Assembly (NCBI GenBank): GCA_023415715.1
Contig: JAEZJP010000280.1
Span: 1 to 38,270 of the forward strand
Source of the DNA: Bacillota bacterium
GTDB lineage: Bacteria > Bacillota > Clostridia > Christensenellales > Aristaeellaceae
DNA length: 38,270 bases
Direction: 5' to 3'
The first letter of the stretch is position 1. Every line of letters begins with the position of its first letter. Of the stretch, positions 14,668 through 22,857 are shown piece after piece. The translations under genes were made by a program, and so were the position numbers. The notes under the pieces are model-generated. The model searched no databases. It was not told the origin of the DNA and was given only the letters and a program-made list of their open reading frames with translations.

Positions 14668-16374
14668 ATGCCGAATAAGTGTATTTCTGGAAAAAACTGC
14701 ATGCTGCTTTTGCTGCTGCTTGTTTTCCTGCCTGCAGGCGCATTGGCGGCGAAAGTCAGCGATCTATGGGTAACGTCCTCCTCATCCCAAAGGGCCGTGC
14801 AAACCGGGAGTACGCAAACACCTCTTGATGCCGTCCGCTGGTGGTACAGCAGCAAGGAAAAGGCGTACATCCTTTTCCTGCCCGCAGGCGTGGATTCAGG
14901 CAGCCTGCAGTTATGGTTTACGGGGGCTGAAACGCTCACTGTTGGCAAGAAGAAGGTGCAAAGCGGCGATACGGTGAATTTTTTGACGCCGGGAGAGAAG
15001 ATCACCCTTGCATCCGGGAAGGATACCTATACCCTGAAAATCATGAAGTCTGCCAATATTCCCGCCATGTTCCTGGCCACAGAATCCGGCAGTGTCGAAA
15101 GCATTCACAAGAGCAAGGAGAACGAAGAAAAAGGATTCCTTGCGATAATTGACGCGAACGGGGATTTTTTGTACAATGGCACCCTTTCGCAAATCAAGTG
15201 CCGGGGCAACTACAGTTTCACCCTGTCCAAAAAGCCGTATCAGATCAAGCTGGACAAGGCTTGTGACCTGTGCGGAATGGGAGAAGCGAAAACCTGGATT
15301 CTGCTGGCGAATCATTTCGATAATTCCCTGCTTCGCAACAAAATCGTATTTGATCTGGCCGATGCCGCAGGCCTATCGTATAGCCCCCGTTCACAGGCGG
15401 TGGACGTGTATGTGAATAACGATTATTGCGGCTCCTATCTTCTGTGCGAAAAGGTTGAAATTGGTGATAGCCGCATCGACATCTATGATTTGGAAAAAGC
15501 CACTGAAAAGATGAACGACACAGCGCTTGACACTTTTCCCAAGTTTGGTAAGTCTTATCAGGAGGGCAAGGCCAAGGGGTATGATATTCCCAATAACCCG
15601 GAGGATATCACCGGCGGATACCTGATGGAATTGGACTATAAAGCAAGGTATAAAGCCGAACCCAGCGGGTTTGTCACATCCAGGGGTCAACCCGTGGTCG
15701 TAAAGGAACCGAAGGCTGCGAGCTATGCGCAAATGGAATACATCAGCACATTTATGCAAGGATTTGAAAATGCGGTTTTTGCAAAGGATGGTATAGATCC
15801 CAAGAGCGGAAAGCATTACTCAGAGTTCGTGGATATAGATTCGCTGGTTGAAAAGTATTTGGTGGAAGAGATTGTGAAAAATTTCGATGCCAACCGAACC
15901 AGCCTTTACTATTACAAGCCTTCGGACAAGGATAGCCTTTTAACATTTGCCGGTCCCGTTTGGGATTATGACATCGCTATCGGCAACTATGCCATTCCCC
16001 GCAACCAGCGGGTAAAAAATCCAAAGTATTTTGTCACCAACAGCGATTCCGGAGCGCAGTACTATTGGTTCCCGGCCTTGTACAGGCAGCCCGATTTCAA
16101 GCAGGCTGCCATAGCAGCCTATCATGAATCGTTTGTGCCCGCGTTGAATGTGCTTTTGGGGAATGACCCTCCCGTCAGCAATCTGCGCTCGCTTAAAGAG
16201 TATGCGGATGAGATTGAAGATTCAGCCGCCATGAACTTCATACGCTGGCCCATTTTCAACAGTCCATTTTGGGAAGTGGAAACAGGGAAAAACTACGCGG
16301 AGAATATTGAATACATCCGTGCGTTTTTCGAAGGCAGAATGGCCTTTTTGGCGGAAAGCTGGCCCAAGGAGTAA
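14668..16374 (+). CDS. Secreted CotH-family kinase-like protein, copy 2
   Basis: Protein of 568 aa, clearly paralogous to the preceding gene over its full length, including the N-terminal domain (KVSDLWV against KITDLWV). It has a Sec signal peptide (MLLLLLLVFLPAGALA). Domain marks are YVNNDYCGSYLLCEKVEIG, NFDANRTSLYYYKP and FAGPVWDYDIAIGN. The Gly loop reads IKCRGNYSFTLSKKPYQIKL, so the first Gly of GRGN is Cys and Ser-Thr becomes Tyr-Ser. This may alter nucleotide handling. GGGG lies eight bases before the ATG. The pair probably arose by tandem duplication and diverged; whether both are active is open. A terminator follows. Confidence 0.8.
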   Translation: MPNKCISGKNCMLLLLLLVFLPAGALAAKVSDLWVTSSSSQRAVQTGSTQTPLDAVRWWYSSKEKAYILFLPAGVDSGSLQLWFTGAETLTVGKKKVQSGDTVNFLTPGEKITLASGKDTYTLKIMKSANIPAMFLATESGSVESIHKSKENEEKGFLAIIDANGDFLYNGTLSQIKCRGNYSFTLSKKPYQIKLDKACDLCGMGEAKTWILLANHFDNSLLRNKIVFDLADAAGLSYSPRSQAVDVYVNNDYCGSYLLCEKVEIGDSRIDIYDLEKATEKMNDTALDTFPKFGKSYQEGKAKGYDIPNNPEDITGGYLMELDYKARYKAEPSGFVTSRGQPVVVKEPKAASYAQMEYISTFMQGFENAVFAKDGIDPKSGKHYSEFVDIDSLVEKYLVEEIVKNFDANRTSLYYYKPSDKDSLLTFAGPVWDYDIAIGNYAIPRNQRVKNPKYFVTNSDSGAQYYWFPALYRQPDFKQAAIAAYHESFVPALNVLLGNDPPVSNLRSLKEYADEIEDSAAMNFIRWPIFNSPFWEVETGKNYAENIEYIRAFFEGRMAFLAESWPKE

Positions 16375-16403
16375 TGTGGGTAAATCAAAATATGGGCAAA
16401 CTG

Positions 16404-16432
16404 AAAAATCCAGCCGCGCGGCTGGATTTTTT
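16404..16432. terminator. Bidirectional terminator after CotH copy 2
   Basis: AATCCAGCC pairs with GGCTGGATT around GCGC, flanked by A-run and T6. Confidence 0.9.
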
Positions 16433-16439
16433 GAATGTT

Positions 16440-16829
16440 TTATTTTACACGGGTTACATACTGGCAATAAACGTATACGTTTTGAATCTTCTTGGCTTCC
16501 ACGCCATCCTCTGACTGAATAATTGGCTGTGTTTCAGAGGGGGTTACGTACAGTTTGAAAACCAACGCTTCCTGCCCAACGGCCATGTGGTGTACTTCTT
16601 CGAACTTGTAGTTCCGCTGTGCAATGCCCAGATAACCGAAGATGATGTGTTCAATGTGGGTGTTGATGAAGCCTTTTCGTACCTCGTTTTCCTCAAACAT
16701 CTCCAATATGGCCCGGGTCTCGTCAAACGTCATGTTGCGGCAGGAAAATTCGCCCTCTCCCAGCACATTGGTCATGCTGGAATTGTCCAGGAGCAAAAGC
16801 GGACGGGAATGATTGCTTTCCACATGCAC
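16440..16829 (-). CDS. DUF1874-like (AcrIII-1/Crn2 fold) protein, divergent
   Basis: Protein of 129 aa. Residues about 10-95 follow the layout of DUF1874 (STIV B116-like). The order is a strand LLLLDNSSMTN, helix TFDETRAILEMFEEN, helix with IEHIIFGYLGI and a final strand VGQEALVFKLYV. The family includes viral anti-CRISPR ring nucleases (AcrIII-1) and the cellular Crn2, which cleave cyclic tetra-adenylate. Here the usual GH.STA block is replaced by INTHIEH and GD.A by GQEA, so activity is doubtful. A 30-residue C-terminal tail is extra. No CRISPR or Cas gene is in the window. The assignment rests on motif reading only. Confidence 0.5.
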   Translation of the reverse strand: MHVESNHSRPLLLLDNSSMTNVLGEGEFSCRNMTFDETRAILEMFEENEVRKGFINTHIEHIIFGYLGIAQRNYKFEEVHHMAVGQEALVFKLYVTPSETQPIIQSEDGVEAKKIQNVYVYCQYVTRVK

Positions 16830-16928
16830 CCTTCCTTTCCTTGTTCTTGGTAAATGGGTAATTCAAAAATAGCGGAACCCAGATGCGCCGCTTCTTAAGA
16901 ACTATTCGTTTCCTATTTTTCTATGACC

Positions 16929-16958
16929 AGTATATCGGTTTCATTACTCGATTGTCAA
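16929..16958 (-). promoter_or_regulatory. Predicted promoter of the DUF1874-like gene
   Basis: Minus strand: TTGACA (16953-16958), an 18-bp spacer and TATACT (16929-16934), giving a leader near 95 nt. Confidence 0.55.
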
Positions 16959-17000
16959 TGATTTCCGTATAATTCGATAAGTTAATCATTTCACAAAATA

Positions 17001-17015
17001 GGAAATGTCATTTCC
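17001..17015 (-). terminator. Weak terminator at the end of the HAD-IB gene
   Basis: GGAAAT and ATTTCC form a 6-bp stem around GTC, overlapping the stop codon, with TATTTTG following on the minus strand. Confidence 0.3.
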
Positions 17016-17670
17016 AGGCAACACGCCTGCAATTCCCGCAGCGCCGCAGTAATTCTTTTTTGGCATTGACGGCTACCGGATTTTTTGCTAGCGACATCAT
17101 GGGCCAGTCGTGGCCGGAGTCGCCATAGGCATAGGAGCTTTCCGTATCCAGCTCATATCCGCCTGCGGCCAGGTATTCGGCAATGCGCAGGGGCTTTTCC
17201 AGGTTCCGGCAGTTGAGCCCGGCAATGCGGCCCGTATAGATTCCCGCTGGTGTGACGTCGGCCCTGGTGCCTATAATGCCATCCAATGGAAGTTCCCGTA
17301 CAAGGGGCTGCAAATAAAAGTCCGGGGAAGCCGTTACAAGCAAAACGCGCAGCCCCTCTTCCCGGCGGGCCTTGATCTCTTCCCTGGCATCTTTATAGAT
17401 GCGTTTTAAAAGTACATCACGGCAGAAATCTTCGGCAAAAGCCTGGACCTGCGCCTTGGTTTTCCCTTTTAGGAAAGCGACCGCTATTTCCTTGGCTCTT
17501 GTATCGTTCAGCAAATGCAGGGAATAGCCAAGCAATGCCAGAAAAACACGAGGCATATGCGCCTTCCTTGCAAACCTTGTTTTAATGGCGTATCTAATCA
17601 TGGGCATGATGGAATCACCGCTGGATACTGTGCCATCCAGATCAAAAAGCGCAAAGCCCTGACGGATCAT
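17008..17670 (-). CDS. HAD-superfamily IB hydrolase (SerB-like phosphatase)
   Basis: Protein of 220 aa with all HAD motifs. Motif I is FDLDGTVSSGDS near residue 8, motif II is the Ser in LLVTASPDF, the Lys is in NLEKPLRI, and motif III is YGDSGHDWPM. Length and the helical cap between motifs I and II fit subfamily IB, which includes phosphoserine phosphatase and lipid-phosphate phosphatases. The substrate cannot be read from sequence. It is divergent from the phosphoesterase gene by about 140 bases. Confidence 0.85.
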   Translation of the reverse strand: MIRQGFALFDLDGTVSSGDSIMPMIRYAIKTRFARKAHMPRVFLALLGYSLHLLNDTRAKEIAVAFLKGKTKAQVQAFAEDFCRDVLLKRIYKDAREEIKARREEGLRVLLVTASPDFYLQPLVRELPLDGIIGTRADVTPAGIYTGRIAGLNCRNLEKPLRIAEYLAAGGYELDTESSYAYGDSGHDWPMMSLAKNPVAVNAKKELLRRCGNCRRVAWK

Positions 17671-17807
17671 GGTAAGCCCCCTTGGAAAGTTGGAAATTTC
17701 TTAAAAAAGTATACCATGCGCCGGAAAAATCCACAACCTTCCTCCGCAGCGTATGCGCCCGGTCAAAAACATGGTATACTGTTTGGAAAGAGTATCAGGA
17801 GGGACCC

Positions 17808-18506
17808 ATGCGCATTGCCCTTGTGGCCGACCTGCACGGCAATCTGCCCGCCACCATGGCGGTGGACAGAGATTTGAAATCAAGAAAAATACAAACCGTA
17901 TATTGCCTGGGTGATATGGTAGGCAAGGGGCCTTCCTCTGCCGCTACCATGGACTGGGCATTTATGCGGTGCCAGCTTATTCTGGCGGGGAATTGGGATA
18001 TAGGCATATCCCAGAAGCATTATCCCGCCGATGGATATTATTGGAACTTGCTTGGCCGGGAGCGGATGGAGAGGCTTTCAAGCCTGCCGTTGGAACATCA
18101 CTTTTATATGAGCGGGCTTCATATCCGCCTGCTTCACGGCCGGCCCGTGATGGAGGAACTGCTGTTTGTGCAGACGGAGCGGGATAAGCTGGAAGCGCTG
18201 TTTGAGAAGGATGGAGAGACATTCCAGGCGGTGGGATATTCCGACTGCCACCGGGCGTTTCACCGTACGCTGAGCAAAGGCTTCCTGTTCAACACGGGCA
18301 GCGTTGGCAACGGCATAGGCGTCAACCGGGCCTGCTATGCCATTTTGCAGGGGCAGCCCGGCAAAACGCCGGCTCCGCTTGATATCAATCTCGTTTCCGT
18401 ACCTTACGACCTGGAGGCTGCTGTTCGGGATGCCGAGAATGATCCGAACCTGCCTTACCGTGAGTCGTACATCAACGAGATCCGAACCGGTGTCTATTCC
18501 CGGTAA
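17808..18506 (+). CDS. Metallophosphoesterase, YfcE/MJ0936 type
   Basis: Protein of 232 aa. Calcineurin-like motifs appear in order: ADLHGN (D-x-H), GDMVGKGP (GD), GNWD in place of GNHD, LLHG and GYSDCH in place of GHTH, ending with NTGSVG. These ligands bind two metal ions in phosphodiesterases of the YfcE type. The His changes in the third and fifth motifs are unusual and may affect activity. The frame opens at 17682, but AGGAGGG at 17797-17803 sets the start at 17808. A TATACT at 17775-17780 is a plausible -10. The ABC ATPase follows 12 bases after its stop, so the three genes probably form one operon. Confidence 0.75.
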   Translation: MRIALVADLHGNLPATMAVDRDLKSRKIQTVYCLGDMVGKGPSSAATMDWAFMRCQLILAGNWDIGISQKHYPADGYYWNLLGRERMERLSSLPLEHHFYMSGLHIRLLHGRPVMEELLFVQTERDKLEALFEKDGETFQAVGYSDCHRAFHRTLSKGFLFNTGSVGNGIGVNRACYAILQGQPGKTPAPLDINLVSVPYDLEAAVRDAENDPNLPYRESYINEIRTGVYSR

Positions 18507-18518
18507 TGAGGAGGTTCC

Positions 18519-19289
18519 ATGGAACGGCATGAACAAAGCTGCGGCCTGTGCCATATTGCGTTGGAAAACGTGGGTGTCGTAAGGGACAGGCAGGCGATAT
18601 TATCACAGGTGACAATGCATATCCATTGCGGGCAATTGACTGCGCTCATCGGACAGAACGGGGCCGGAAAGACCACACTTTTAAAGGCACTGATGCGTGA
18701 GATTCCTTATACGGGCCGCATACGCCACGAAGATCACCAGGGCCGGGATATCCCCCATCTGCGCACCGGCTATGTGCCGCAGCACCTGGACTTTGACAAG
18801 GAGATGCCTGCAACCGTGCAGGATTTTCTGGCCTGCGCACTCACGCGCCGCCCGGTTTGGCTGGGCGTTTCCGGAAAAATAAAGGAAGTTGTCAGAAGAT
18901 CCCTGGAGGCGGTCAAAGCGGAGGATCTGATTTTGTCGCCTCTTGGAAAGCTGTCTGGCGGAGAACTGCAAAGGGTGCTGCTGGCGTTGGCGCTGACGCC
19001 CGCCCCGGATCTTCTCGTTCTGGATGAACCAGTATCGGGCGTGGACCAAAACGGGCTTGCGCTTTTTTTGAATACCGTACTGGAACTAAGGGCTCAGCAC
19101 CATATGGCCATTCTGCTGGTAAGCCATGATCTTTCGCTGGTGGAAAAGTACGCGGATTACGTGGTGCTCCTGGACCGGCAGGTGCTTTGCTCGGGCAGCC
19201 CGCAGGAGGTATTCTCCTCACCGGAGTTTGAAAAGGTTTTTCAAACGCCCCGCACCAAGGCACAGCTGGACGCGGAGGTGAAATCATGA
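18519..19289 (+). CDS. znuC: Zinc/manganese-type ABC transporter ATPase
   Basis: Protein of 256 aa of the metal-chelate ABC family. Walker A is GQNGAGKTT, signature LSGGELQR, Walker B LLVLDEPVSGVDQ and H-loop VSHDLSLVEKYAD, followed by the family-typical YVVLLDRQVLCSG. It should power divalent metal uptake with the permease whose start overlaps its stop. Its N-terminus has His4 and CGLCH (8-12), an extension of possible metal ligands not usual in the family. The start has GAGGAGG upstream. Zn versus Mn cannot be decided; the symbol is by family. Confidence 0.8.
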   Translation: MERHEQSCGLCHIALENVGVVRDRQAILSQVTMHIHCGQLTALIGQNGAGKTTLLKALMREIPYTGRIRHEDHQGRDIPHLRTGYVPQHLDFDKEMPATVQDFLACALTRRPVWLGVSGKIKEVVRRSLEAVKAEDLILSPLGKLSGGELQRVLLALALTPAPDLLVLDEPVSGVDQNGLALFLNTVLELRAQHHMAILLVSHDLSLVEKYADYVVLLDRQVLCSGSPQEVFSSPEFEKVFQTPRTKAQLDAEVKS

Positions 19290-20143
19290 ATGCCGTATAT
19301 CATGTGATGGATGTGCTGCTCCCTTTTGACTTCCTGTCCTTTCAGTTCATGAAAAATGCGCTGCTTGCCATTTTGCTTCTGACACCCCTTTTGGGTTTGA
19401 TGGGAACCATGGCGGTTAACCAGCGCATGGCTTTCTTTTCCGATGCGCTGGGTCACAGCGCACTCACCGGCATCGGCCTTGGCATCGTGCTGGGCCTCCA
19501 CAGCGATCTTGTTGCCATGCTGGTGTTCGGTGTCATCTGGGCCTTGCTCATCAGCCGCATCAAGCAAACGGGTACGACCTCCGTGGATACCATCATCAGC
19601 GTGTTTTCCAGCACCAGCATTGCACTGGGGCTTGTGATCCTTTCCCGGGGCGGCGGGTTTGCCAAATACTCCTCATTGTTGATCGGTGATGTGCTGGCCG
19701 TTGCCCCCCAGGATCTTTTATGGCTGGTTCTGGCGCTTATTATCGGCGCTTTAGCGTGGATGTTCATCTACAACCAGCTTCTGCTGGCCAGCATAAGCAC
19801 TTCTCTTGCAAAGAGCCGGGGCATGCGCACACGCCTTGTGGAATACGGCTTTGTGATATTGGTGGCTGTAGCCGTGATGCTTTCCATCCGCTGGGTGGGC
19901 GTGCTCTTGATCAACGCACTGCTGATCCTCCCCGCTGCCGCCGGACGGAATCTTGCGCGCAGCGCAAGGAGCCATGCGCTTTTGAGCGTATTGATCGCCA
20001 TGATAAGCGGCGTTACAGGGCTTATACTGGCATTTTACTGGAACACTTCCGCCGGCGCGGCCATCGTGCTGTGCGCCGCGGCCCTTTACGGTGTAAGCCT
20101 TTTGATCTTCTCCCTTCGAAGATTTATGGACAAAAGAAAATAA
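19286..20143 (+). CDS. znuB: Zinc/manganese-type ABC transporter permease
   Basis: Membrane protein of 285 aa of the ABC-3 metal permease family, with about eight hydrophobic segments. Recognisable stretches are MAVNQRMAFFSDALGHSALTGIG near residue 42, SVDTIISVFSSTSIALG and a late LLINALLILPAAAGRNLARS. It starts within the stop of the ATPase gene (ATGA overlap), so translation is coupled. No metal-binding lipoprotein gene lies beside it; the partner must be elsewhere or shared. It is followed by a short two-copy direct repeat. Confidence 0.85.
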   Translation: MNAVYHVMDVLLPFDFLSFQFMKNALLAILLLTPLLGLMGTMAVNQRMAFFSDALGHSALTGIGLGIVLGLHSDLVAMLVFGVIWALLISRIKQTGTTSVDTIISVFSSTSIALGLVILSRGGGFAKYSSLLIGDVLAVAPQDLLWLVLALIIGALAWMFIYNQLLLASISTSLAKSRGMRTRLVEYGFVILVAVAVMLSIRWVGVLLINALLILPAAAGRNLARSARSHALLSVLIAMISGVTGLILAFYWNTSAGAAIVLCAAALYGVSLLIFSLRRFMDKRK

Positions 20144-20186
20144 CAAACTCAACCGTTGCTTGAATTTCAAACTCAACTGATGCTTG
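20144..20186. repeat. Two-copy 24-bp-period direct repeat
   Basis: CAAACTCAACCGTTGCTTG (20144-20162) and CAAACTCAACTGATGCTTG (20168-20186) differ at a few bases. It begins immediately after the permease stop. Confidence 0.6.
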
Positions 20187-20268
20187 CTGGCTTTCTATGC
20201 ACGTTTTCCCTATGCTGATCTCGTGGGGGAAGCGCGGCTTTTCCCCTGCCGTAAAGGAGGGAGAAAGC

Positions 20269-20436
20269 ATGGGCTGGTTTGATGGAAGGTTCAGGTTTGG
20301 GAAAAAATCAGCAAAACTACGGCCCCAAAAAGAAAAGCATTCCGTGCCCTATGCGCGGAGGGCATCGTCCGGCTGGAAGGTACTTGACGCCCAAATGCTG
20401 CTGGATCATTGGTTTAAAAGCAACGGAATCAGGTAA
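20269..20436 (+). CDS. Small basic protein, 55 aa, unknown
   Basis: A 55-codon gene with a strong AAAGGAGG eight bases upstream (20253-20260). The product is basic (RFRFGKKSAKLRPQKEK) with Trp at both ends (MGWF, DHWF). No signal peptide, membrane segment or known family is seen. It ends 15 bases before the XRE/repeat gene, so they are likely co-transcribed. The open frame extends to 20197, but the ribosome site lies inside that part. Confidence 0.5.
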   Translation: MGWFDGRFRFGKKSAKLRPQKEKHSVPYARRASSGWKVLDAQMLLDHWFKSNGIR

Positions 20437-20451
20437 AAAGGGAGAGTCGTT

Positions 20452-21237
20452 ATGTTTGATATGATGAAGGTAGGCAAAACCATTTCCAATTTGCGTAAAG
20501 AAAAGAACATGACCCAAATGGAACTGGCAGACAAATTGAACATCAGCTTTCAGGCAGTAAGCAATTGGGAGCGCGGGCAGACTATGCCCGATATTTCCAA
20601 GCTGGGCGAGCTGGCGGACATTTTCGGCGTGACCGTCGACGAGTTGCTGGGCAGCATAAAAGGCGCCCAGGTGGTGGAAAAGATCATCAGGGAAGAGCCC
20701 ATTGAAGAAAAGCTGACGGCGGAAGAATTTCTGGAAATGGCCCCGATGGTAAGGCCTAAGCAGGCGGAGAAACTATGGGAAAGCGTTCAGGCGGATATTA
20801 CACTGAAAGACCTCGTCAGGGCCGCACCTTTTTTAAGTGAAAGTACGCTGGACTCCCTTGCCCTGGACGCGGTCAGGCGGGACAGGTCTTTTGAATCCCT
20901 TATGGGGCTTCTGCCGTTTTTAAGCCAGGCCACAGTGGACGAATGCGTGCAGCAGGTACTTGCGGATGGGCTGGATATCAAGAAGGTCATCATGGCCGCG
21001 CCTTTTTTAAGCAGGGAAAGTATCGAACGCCTTGCGGACCGTGTATTGAAGGAAGGCGGCGTTATGGATCTGGTGCCACTGGCTCCCTTCATGGGCCGGG
21101 AAAAGCTGACGCAGGCTGCGGCCCAATGTGTGGAGAAGTACGGTTTTTCAAAGATCCTGCCGCTTTTGCCTTATCTGGATAGAAGGCTGTTGGACGATTT
21201 TTTTCTGAACAACTGGAAGGATAAGGGCAAAGAATAA
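20452..21237 (+). CDS. XRE HTH regulator with C-terminal helical repeats
   Basis: Protein of 261 aa. Residues about 6-62 are a Cro/C1 HTH (TISNLRKEKNMTQMELADKL, then SFQAVSNWERGQTMPD). From about 88 to 258 the chain is built of roughly six repeats of 28-30 residues, each with an [AL][AL]PF[LM] core and a helix such as ESTLDSLALDAV. Examples are RAAPFLSESTL, GLLPFLSQATV, MAAPFLSRESI, PLAPFMGREKL and PLLPYLDRRLL. This predicts an alpha-helical solenoid for protein or ligand binding. Function is unknown. It lies just after the 55-aa gene and before the serS leader. Confidence 0.8.
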   Translation: MFDMMKVGKTISNLRKEKNMTQMELADKLNISFQAVSNWERGQTMPDISKLGELADIFGVTVDELLGSIKGAQVVEKIIREEPIEEKLTAEEFLEMAPMVRPKQAEKLWESVQADITLKDLVRAAPFLSESTLDSLALDAVRRDRSFESLMGLLPFLSQATVDECVQQVLADGLDIKKVIMAAPFLSRESIERLADRVLKEGGVMDLVPLAPFMGREKLTQAAAQCVEKYGFSKILPLLPYLDRRLLDDFFLNNWKDKGKE

Positions 21238-21245
21238 AAAAATCC

Positions 21246-21274
21246 TTGCAAAATGAATGTCGATTGCCTATAAT
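21246..21274 (+). promoter_or_regulatory. Predicted promoter of serS
   Basis: TTGCAA (21246-21251), a 17-bp spacer and TATAAT (21269-21274), just ahead of the T-box. Confidence 0.75.
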
Positions 21275-21280
21275 AAGGCC

Positions 21281-21511
21281 AATCCAAAACGGCCATGAAC
21301 GGACCATGCCTGCTTTTTGATATAAGAGAGCCGCCGGCCGGTGCAAGGCGGTACGAAAGCAGACTTTCCATCCGGGAGCCGGCGGCGAACGGCCGCGGGG
21401 TGCGCCCCATACAGCGCGGCGAGTGGGATGCGTTCTTTGCATCCAATCGGGGTGGCAACGCGGATTCGTCCGTCCCTTTCGGTGGCAACACTGAAAAGGG
21501 ACGGCTTTTTT
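21281..21511 (+). promoter_or_regulatory. T-box leader of serS (specifier TCC, Ser)
   Basis: AGAGAG at 21325-21330 marks stem I. TCC at 21367-21369 before ATCCGGGAG fits a serine specifier. The antiterminator core GGGTGGCAACGCGG lies at about 21450-21463. The terminator is CCGTCCCTTT (21470-21479) paired with AAAGGGACGG (21495-21504) and T6. Uncharged tRNA-Ser should prevent termination. GGTGGCAAC recurs in the terminator loop at 21481-21489. Confidence 0.9.
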
Positions 21512-21578
21512 ATTCGGCCGGAATACCCCCGTACATCCGGCATTAACGACGCGGCCAGGCCGCAGGGAGGAAAGTATC

Positions 21579-22847
21579 ATGCTGGACCTTCGAAAAATCA
21601 GGCAAAACCCGGAAATTTTAACCGACGCCCTTACAAAACGGGGCAAGAACATTCCCCTGGACAGCTTTTTGCAGGCGGATGAAAAGCGACGGGCCTTGAT
21701 GGCTCAATCGGAAAACCTGAAAAACCGCCGCAATGAAGCCAGCAAGGAGATTGCTGCCATCAAGCGCACGGGGGGCGACGCACAAACCATCATGGAGGAA
21801 ATGAAGCGGGTAGGCGAGGAAATCGCTGCGCTGGATGATCAGGTGAAGGCGCTGGATGAGGAAATGGAGCTATTTTTGCTTACCGTGCCCAACATCCCCC
21901 ACGAAAGTGCGCCCGTAGGGAAGGACGACAAGGAAAACGTAGAGCAGCGCCGAGTCGGCACGCCCCGTGTTTTCCCCTGGGAACCCAAGCCCCATTGGGA
22001 CATCGGCACCGACCTTGGCATACTGGATTTTGATACCGCCGCAAAGGTATCCGGCGCCAGGTTCACCTTCTACCGCGGCCTTGGCGCACGGCTGGAGCGG
22101 TCCGTCATCAACTTTTTCCTGAACACCCATGTGGAGGCGGGGTATGACGAAGTGTATCCGCCCTATATGGTCAGCCGCGCCAGCATGACGGGTACGGGAC
22201 AATTGCCCAAGTTTGAAGAGGACGCCTACAAGGTGGACCAGGACACATTTATGATCCCCACCGCGGAAGTGCCCGTCACCAACATGTACCGTGATATGAT
22301 CCTGGACGGGGCACAATTGCCCATCCGCCATTGCGCCTATTCCACATGCTTCAGGGCCGAGGCCGGCAGCGCCGGGCGGGATACCAGGGGCCTTATCCGC
22401 CAGCATCAGTTCAACAAGGTGGAGTTGGTAAAGGTTACAAAGCCGGAACAAAGCTACGAGGAATTGGAGAGCATGACGGGTGAGGCGGAAAAGGTGCTTC
22501 AATTGCTGGGCCTTCCCTACCGGGTTGTCTGTTTAAGCACTGGGGATATGGGCTTTTCAGCCGCCAAAACCTATGACATCGAGGTGTGGATGCCTAGCTA
22601 CAACCGGTATGTGGAGATCTCCAGCTGCTCCAACTGCGAGGATTTCCAGGCGCGCCGGGCAGGCATCCGCTATAAGGAATCAATAAAGGATAAGCCGCAG
22701 TTTGCCCATACCTTAAACGGCAGCGGCGTGGCTGTGGGCCGTACGGTGGCCGCCATTCTGGAAAACTTCCAAAACGAGGATGGGACGGTGACCGTTCCCG
22801 AGGTTTTGATTCCCTATATGGGTACAAACCGGATCTGCAAAAGATAG
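21579..22847 (+). CDS. serS: Seryl-tRNA synthetase
   Basis: Class II synthetase of 422 aa, normal length. The N-terminal coiled-coil arm (about 1-105, Lys/Glu-rich) binds the long tRNA-Ser variable arm. Catalytic motifs follow: motif 2 around STCFRAEAGSAGRDTRGLIR and QHQFNKVELV, and motif 3 around TLNGSGVAVGRTVAAILEN. Serine and zinc-free binding residues lie near PTAEVPVTNM and EISSCSNCEDFQARR. It charges tRNA-Ser and may be controlled by the T-box. AGGGAGGAAAG lies before the ATG. A HAD gene follows by ten bases. Confidence 0.97.
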   Translation: MLDLRKIRQNPEILTDALTKRGKNIPLDSFLQADEKRRALMAQSENLKNRRNEASKEIAAIKRTGGDAQTIMEEMKRVGEEIAALDDQVKALDEEMELFLLTVPNIPHESAPVGKDDKENVEQRRVGTPRVFPWEPKPHWDIGTDLGILDFDTAAKVSGARFTFYRGLGARLERSVINFFLNTHVEAGYDEVYPPYMVSRASMTGTGQLPKFEEDAYKVDQDTFMIPTAEVPVTNMYRDMILDGAQLPIRHCAYSTCFRAEAGSAGRDTRGLIRQHQFNKVELVKVTKPEQSYEELESMTGEAEKVLQLLGLPYRVVCLSTGDMGFSAAKTYDIEVWMPSYNRYVEISSCSNCEDFQARRAGIRYKESIKDKPQFAHTLNGSGVAVGRTVAAILENFQNEDGTVTVPEVLIPYMGTNRICKR

Positions 22848-22857
22848 GAGCTTTACG

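Noticed and set aside
18519..18560. CGLCH of the ABC ATPase as a haem c site
   Set aside because: The protein is cytosolic with no signal peptide, so a CxxCH haem attachment is implausible; metal binding is possible instead.
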